Of a DNA stretch of 64,000 nt, positions 59,837 to 64,000 are shown piece by piece. The notes under the pieces are model-generated. The model was not told where the DNA came from. It made no database searches and saw nothing but the letters and a program-made list of their open reading frames with translations. The stretch spans positions 186,001 to 250,000 of the forward strand of contig NZ_SSNH01000007.1 in the NCBI RefSeq assembly GCF_005877005.1, read 5' to 3'. Within the stretch, counting starts at the first letter, position 1, and the number at the start of each line of letters is the position of its first letter. The translations under genes were made by a program, and so were the position numbers. The DNA is from Sinomonas susongensis (lineage in GTDB: Bacteria; Actinomycetota; Actinomycetes; Actinomycetales; Micrococcaceae).

Positions 59837-61407
59837 CGAGCGCCCCGCTCGTCGAGACGAGCGCAGGGAGAGTCCGCGGAAGCGACACAGGTTCGGTGCT
59901 CCGCTTCCTCGGCATCCCGTACGGTGACACGACGGCGGGTGCGAACCGATTCCTCCCCCCACAGCCTCCCGTCCCCTGGAGTGGAGTGCGCGACGCGTTG
60001 GCTCTGGGGTCGATCGCCCCGCAGCCGGTGCGATCAGGAGCGGCCGCGGGCCGGTTCGGCGGCGCCACGGTGGGGGAGGACTGCCTCGTCGTCAACGTCT
60101 GGACGCCCTCGACGGAAGGGCGCCGCCCCGTTCTGTTCTGGATCCACGGCGGAGGCTTCTTCCAGGGCGCAGGCCTCACCGCACACACCGACGGAGAGGC
60201 GCTCGCCCGCGACCTTGACGTCGTCGTCGTCAGCGTGAACCACCGGCTCGGGCTGCTCGGCTTCCTGTACCTCCACGAGGTCGGCGGTGCTGAGTGGGGC
60301 GCCGAGCCCAATGTCGGCATGCTCGATCTCATCGCAGCCCTCCGGTGGGTGCAGGAGAACATCACGGCATTCGGCGGGGCACCCGAACAGGTCGCAATCT
60401 TCGGCCACTCGGGCGGCGGCGGCAAGGTCGCGACGCTCCTGACCTCACCGTTGGCCCGCGGCCTGTTCTCCGCCGCCTGCATCAATGGAGGGCCGCCCTT
60501 CGGCCTCAAGGACAATGGGCGGGCGACGCTCAATGCCATGGAGGCCCTCAGACGGCTCGGGCTCGAGCGCGCTGACCGGGCTGTCCTCCGGGACCTCCCC
60601 CTCGAACGCCTGCTCGAAGTGCAGGCTAAGATGGGGGTGGGCGGGCTCCCGACCGAGCACGGCATGCGCTTCGCCCCGGTCGTAGGCACGGCCTCTGTCC
60701 CGACATACCCTGAGGAGGCCCTCGCATCGGGAGTCGCCGCCGACGTGCCCCTCATCGCGGGCACTGCGCTCGATGAGATGCGGTACATCCTCCAGATGGG
60801 CCCGCGCTGGGCCGAACCCGGGGAACACCTTTCCGAGTCGCGCCTCGCACACCTCGTGGGAGCCGGCGTCGACAATCCCGCGGACGTTGCTCCCTTGCTC
60901 GCGAGCTATCGTGCGATGGAGGGCTGGCGTGAGCGCAGCAACGCCGACCTCATGCTGGCCATCCTCAGCGACCAGTTCACGATCCGCACGCGCCGCCTTC
61001 TGGACGCGCGCGATAGGGCCGGCGGAGCCCCTGTCTTCGCCTATCTCTGCGACCTGAACCAGGGCTCCCGCCACGGCGCCTTCCACGGCATCGAGATGCC
61101 GCTGTTCTTCAGGAACGTCGGCAAGGGATCGCTGCCCCTCGACGGCAAGCCGTACCGGGTGTCGTCGGAGGTGCTGAGCCGCGCGCTCGTCGCGTTCGCG
61201 CGTGCCGGCGACCCAAGCTCCGATCCGGAGGGACCGAACTGGCCCGCGTACACCTCGGAGCAACAACGGGTGCTCCGATTCGGGGACGACGGAGTCGAGG
61301 TGGTCAAGGGGCCGTATCAGCAGCGCGTTGATGTGTGGCGCGGCGTGACGACGAGCTCGCGGACGGACCCGTGGGGCCGTGCCTTCGCCACCGTGGGGGC
61401 GAAATGA
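59833..61407 (+). CDS. Type B carboxylesterase/lipase family protein
   Basis: 524 residues. Oxyanion hole WIHGGGFF (H105-G108), nucleophile elbow FGHSGGGGK (S193; the usual form is GESAGG), NHRLGLLGFL, DLIAALRWVQENITAFGG, late acid near DEMRY and catalytic His in HGAFHGIEMPLFF. No signal peptide, so it acts on an imported ester. GTG 59833 overlaps the lipoprotein stop; a GTG at 59818 would add 5 residues. Coupled to the next hydrolase by ATGA overlap. Confidence 0.9.
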   Translation: MTSAPLVETSAGRVRGSDTGSVLRFLGIPYGDTTAGANRFLPPQPPVPWSGVRDALALGSIAPQPVRSGAAAGRFGGATVGEDCLVVNVWTPSTEGRRPVLFWIHGGGFFQGAGLTAHTDGEALARDLDVVVVSVNHRLGLLGFLYLHEVGGAEWGAEPNVGMLDLIAALRWVQENITAFGGAPEQVAIFGHSGGGGKVATLLTSPLARGLFSAACINGGPPFGLKDNGRATLNAMEALRRLGLERADRAVLRDLPLERLLEVQAKMGVGGLPTEHGMRFAPVVGTASVPTYPEEALASGVAADVPLIAGTALDEMRYILQMGPRWAEPGEHLSESRLAHLVGAGVDNPADVAPLLASYRAMEGWRERSNADLMLAILSDQFTIRTRRLLDARDRAGGAPVFAYLCDLNQGSRHGAFHGIEMPLFFRNVGKGSLPLDGKPYRVSSEVLSRALVAFARAGDPSSDPEGPNWPAYTSEQQRVLRFGDDGVEVVKGPYQQRVDVWRGVTTSSRTDPWGRAFATVGAK

Positions 61408-62717
61408 TGCGGGAGAGTCTCACAGTCGACGGCCTCGACGTCCAGACGACTCGGCTTCCCCGCCCTGACGGGGCGTTCGGTGCCCACGACGTTGGCAGCG
61501 AACTGCTCGAGCGGTACGGCTATAGGACGTCGGAGGTGCTCTTGCGGGGTCGGGCACTGGGGGAGCCCTTCACCACGCGAGTTCTCCTCCGGCGCCCGGC
61601 ATCGGGGGACTCCGCGAGCGGAACAGTGATCCTTGAGCCGATGCACTTCGCCGGGGGACGGCCCGTCTGGAATGCCGCCCACGAGTACATCCTGCGCAGC
61701 GGGCACGCGTGGGCCGAGGTCGCCTGCCAGACGACGCCGGCGCTCAAGTACCTGAAGGCCTTCGACCCAGGGCGGTACGCTGCCGTTCAGCTTTCAGGGC
61801 GGACGGCGACGGCGCTGCCGACAGATGGGGAGGGTAGCCCGCGGGAGCGGTCAGACGCCTTCGCCCGCACATGGTGGGAGACGAGCCCCCAGACGACGGC
61901 GATCCTCCAGATCACCGTCGCAGCGCTGCGGAGCGGCGCGGTCGACGCCGGTCCGGTGCGCACCGTCGTCGTCGCCGGGAGCTCGCAGACGGGCGGAGTG
62001 GTTCGCCGCTTGGGGCAGCGGCTCAGTGAGGGCTCAGCGGGTCCGGACGAGGGCGTTCCTGATGGGCTGCTGCCGATGCACAGCGGCGGGGCCGCGCTCC
62101 GCGGCGTCCCGGTCCCCGCGATCGAGCTCATCGCCGAAGCCGACCTAGAGTCGGTGCGCAGGCCCAAGGGCCTCCCCGGTCAGGGCCGCGGCCTCGAACA
62201 CCGGAAGAGCCTTGGTGACACGTACCAGATCTATGAGGTCGCGGGGATGTCGCACGTGGACAGCCGTTACCGTCAGCCGGGCGGCACCGCACCGCTTGGC
62301 ACGCGCTGGAGCACGTTCCCGCACACACACGTGACGCACGCCGTCGTCGACGCCCTCATCGCATGGGTTCGCGACGGAGTCCGGCCGCCGTCCGCGACGA
62401 TGCTCGCGACCGAACCGGGCACCGACGCGGTCCGGAGGGACGGCGACGGCCATGCCCTTGGTGGCCTCCAGCTACCGGCGACACTCATGCCGACCGCACA
62501 CGTCGACGTCCTGTCCCCAGGCCCGCTGTGGATCTTCGGCATCGAAGCCCCGCTCAGCGGTGCCGAACTGATCCGCCGCTACGGCTCGACCGACTCTTAC
62601 CTAGGCCGCGCCCGCGAGATCCTCGACGCACTCGTCGCGGAGCGGCGCTACCTACGCGCGGACGCGGACCGGTGGCTCCGGGAAACCGACCGCGCGCTTC
62701 GAGAACACCTTTCGTAG
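61404..62717 (+). CDS. Alpha/beta-hydrolase-domain protein (Abhydrolase_10-like), divergent copy
   Basis: 437 residues. Shares landmarks with the proteins at 37090-38520 and 62728 onward: FTTRVLLRRPA, ILEPMHFAGGRPVWNAAHEYI, VPAIELIAEADLE and YQIYEVAGMSHVDS with the likely catalytic His. Its elbow is VVAGSSQTGGVV (S194) instead of MSGWSxTG, so it is a separate subgroup, possibly with another substrate. A GGGGG run lies before the ATG at 61404; an adjacent second ATG (61407) is possible. Confidence 0.78.
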   Translation: MMRESLTVDGLDVQTTRLPRPDGAFGAHDVGSELLERYGYRTSEVLLRGRALGEPFTTRVLLRRPASGDSASGTVILEPMHFAGGRPVWNAAHEYILRSGHAWAEVACQTTPALKYLKAFDPGRYAAVQLSGRTATALPTDGEGSPRERSDAFARTWWETSPQTTAILQITVAALRSGAVDAGPVRTVVVAGSSQTGGVVRRLGQRLSEGSAGPDEGVPDGLLPMHSGGAALRGVPVPAIELIAEADLESVRRPKGLPGQGRGLEHRKSLGDTYQIYEVAGMSHVDSRYRQPGGTAPLGTRWSTFPHTHVTHAVVDALIAWVRDGVRPPSATMLATEPGTDAVRRDGDGHALGGLQLPATLMPTAHVDVLSPGPLWIFGIEAPLSGAELIRRYGSTDSYLGRAREILDALVAERRYLRADADRWLRETDRALREHLS

Positions 62718-62727
62718 GAGGACTTGC

Positions 62728-64000
62728 ATGACGATTACGAAGATCGCTGAACCGCGCGAGACGACTGCGTCCGACCGTCCCTACCAGACGGGGTGGGCGG
62801 GCGACGGCGAACTCGGGCTTGCGCTCGAGAGCGCGGGCTACGTCGAGGAGGAGATCGTCGTCGAGGGCACCGCAGCGACGTTCGTGTACGACGACGACTT
62901 CCATCGGCAGCCGGCCGAGCAGGACGTTCCGTACGTCACGAGAGTCCTCGTACGGCGCCCCGCGGATCCCTCGAAGGCCTCGGGCCTGGTGTGCTTCGAG
63001 CCGCTGCACCCCGGCATGGACGCAGACCTCACCTGGCGCTCGGTCCATCCGTGGATCGCGCGCGAGGGCCACGTCTGGGTAGGAGCGACGGTGACCCCTC
63101 GCTGGGCAGAGAAGCTCGCCGCATCGGGCGAATGGAACGGACGATACGAACGCCTCAGCATTCCCGCTATGGGGCTTCAGTGGCAGATCACCGCCGACGT
63201 CCTCACGGTCTTGCGCGGCGAGGGCCTCACACCGGCCCTCTCAGGGTCGGCCGTCAGCCGGCTCATCATGTCCGGCTGGTCCATGACCGGAACGTTCTGC
63301 CGAGTCTTCCTCCGCGACGGCTTCCACGAAGACGCTCGTACACCCGACGGAAGCCCGGCCGTGGATGGATACCTCATCGCGATCTCCTCGGGAGGCTTCC
63401 TCGAGGGCGGCTACCAGCCCTTGTCCGACGGTTGCATGGTTCTCCCGCGGGAGGACGCCCGGCGCACCATTTCCAACCACGGCGTCCCGGTCATCGAACT
63501 CCTGAGCGAGGGCGAGTCGGAGACCCATGCCAGCGTCCTGCGGGAGGACAGTGACCACCCCGGCGATCCATACCGCCTCTATGAGATCGCAGGGGCCTGC
63601 CACGGTTCCGTGAGCACGAAGACTGGTTGGCCGGGCGATGCGCAGGCCGACCGAATGGGGATTGCCAGGGGAGCACGGATCCGGGAGATGCCGAGCACCT
63701 TCCCGATCGAACACGTTGCCCGGGCAGCGTTCGCCCACCTCGACAGGTGGATCACCGATGGGATAGAACCGCCGCGTGCACCGCGGCTCCGATTCGGCGA
63801 GGGCAACATTAAGGGCGGCTGGCCGGAATGCGTGCCGCTCGAACGGGACGAACTGGGCAACGCCGTCGGCGGAGTCCGTTCGACTCACGTCGACGTCCCG
63901 ATCGCAACGTACGTCCCGCACAGCACCATTGAATCCGTGGCCGGGACCGCCCATCCCGGCGGCGACCTCTACGGCCACATGGTGCCGTTCTCGGCGGAGC
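62728..64000 (+). CDS. Alpha/beta-hydrolase-domain protein (Abhydrolase_10-like), cut by the window edge
   Basis: The frame is open from the ATG at 62728 to the right edge (424 codons); the C-terminus is missing. AGGAGGA precedes the ATG. Landmarks match the module A protein at 37090-38520: YVTRVLVRRPADPSKASG, EPLHPGMDADLTWRSVHPWI, LIMSGWSMTGTFCRVF (nucleophile S185), PVIELLSEGESETH, YRLYEIAGACHGS and RDELGNAVGGVRSTHVDVP. It is the orthologue-like counterpart of that protein in module B and lies 10 bp after another family member. Confidence 0.8.
   Translation, partial: MTITKIAEPRETTASDRPYQTGWAGDGELGLALESAGYVEEEIVVEGTAATFVYDDDFHRQPAEQDVPYVTRVLVRRPADPSKASGLVCFEPLHPGMDADLTWRSVHPWIAREGHVWVGATVTPRWAEKLAASGEWNGRYERLSIPAMGLQWQITADVLTVLRGEGLTPALSGSAVSRLIMSGWSMTGTFCRVFLRDGFHEDARTPDGSPAVDGYLIAISSGGFLEGGYQPLSDGCMVLPREDARRTISNHGVPVIELLSEGESETHASVLREDSDHPGDPYRLYEIAGACHGSVSTKTGWPGDAQADRMGIARGARIREMPSTFPIEHVARAAFAHLDRWITDGIEPPRAPRLRFGEGNIKGGWPECVPLERDELGNAVGGVRSTHVDVPIATYVPHSTIESVAGTAHPGGDLYGHMVPFSAE

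Noticed and set aside
32674-64000. Recent transfer judged by base composition
   Set aside because: GC content and codon use look the same as in the housekeeping half by eye; the island idea rests on gene order only.

Overview
The window is high-GC, densely packed DNA from an actinobacterium, most likely an Arthrobacter/Sinomonas-type member of the Micrococcaceae. The grounds are frequent GTG/TTG starts and ATGA-type overlaps, a mihF-type integration host factor, a type-2 PyrF, a PriA without helicase motifs, and the typical actinobacterial order pyrR-pyrB-pyrC-(PH)-carA-carB-pyrF-mihF-gmk-rpoZ-coaBC-metK-priA. No rRNA, tRNA, CRISPR array, integrase or complete insertion sequence was seen.

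Positions 1-32.5 kb are core chromosome. They hold the end of aroB, a TPR gene, efp and nusB; a PrsW-family membrane protease; the de novo pyrimidine operon; mihF, gmk, rpoZ, coaBC, metK and priA; a minus-strand group (aldo/keto reductase, alpha/beta hydrolase, glycosyltransferase); a SorC-type regulator divergent from glpD-glpK; leuS; and degV-comEA-comEC. Between glpK and leuS lies what looks like a leucine attenuator: a -10 box, a possibly leaderless 8-codon ORF (MHGILLLH) with three consecutive Leu codons, a hairpin and a Rho-independent terminator.

At 32.5 kb the housekeeping order stops. Everything from there to the end is an accessory region of apparent catabolic genes: a YtcJ-like amidohydrolase and an MFS transporter, then two similar modules on opposite strands. 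Module A (minus, 44.1 to 36.0 kb) is solute-binding lipoprotein, permease, fused permease-ATPase, ATPase, alpha/beta-hydrolase-domain protein, CapA-like phosphoesterase. A TetR gene lies divergent to it, with two tandem palindromic operators in between. Module B (plus, 50.2 to beyond 64 kb) is P450, MmgE/PrpD, CapA-like protein, permease, fused permease-ATPase, ATPase, lipoprotein, carboxylesterase and two more alpha/beta-hydrolase-domain proteins.

Between the modules are a frameshifted alpha/beta hydrolase, a CaiB/BaiF CoA-transferase, two subunits of the 2-hydroxyacyl-CoA dehydratase/benzoyl-CoA reductase family (one with no cysteine at all) and a MarR regulator. Three copies of a 17-bp site, one before the P450 and two around a good promoter before the second ABC operon, suggest one regulon, probably under the MarR protein. 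The likely logic is uptake of an oligopeptide-like or ester/amide compound by two Opp/Dpp-type importers, hydrolysis by several esterase/hydrolase enzymes, P450 oxidation, and CoA-thioester chemistry. The substrate cannot be told from sequence. This cluster is the best candidate for an undescribed system in the window.
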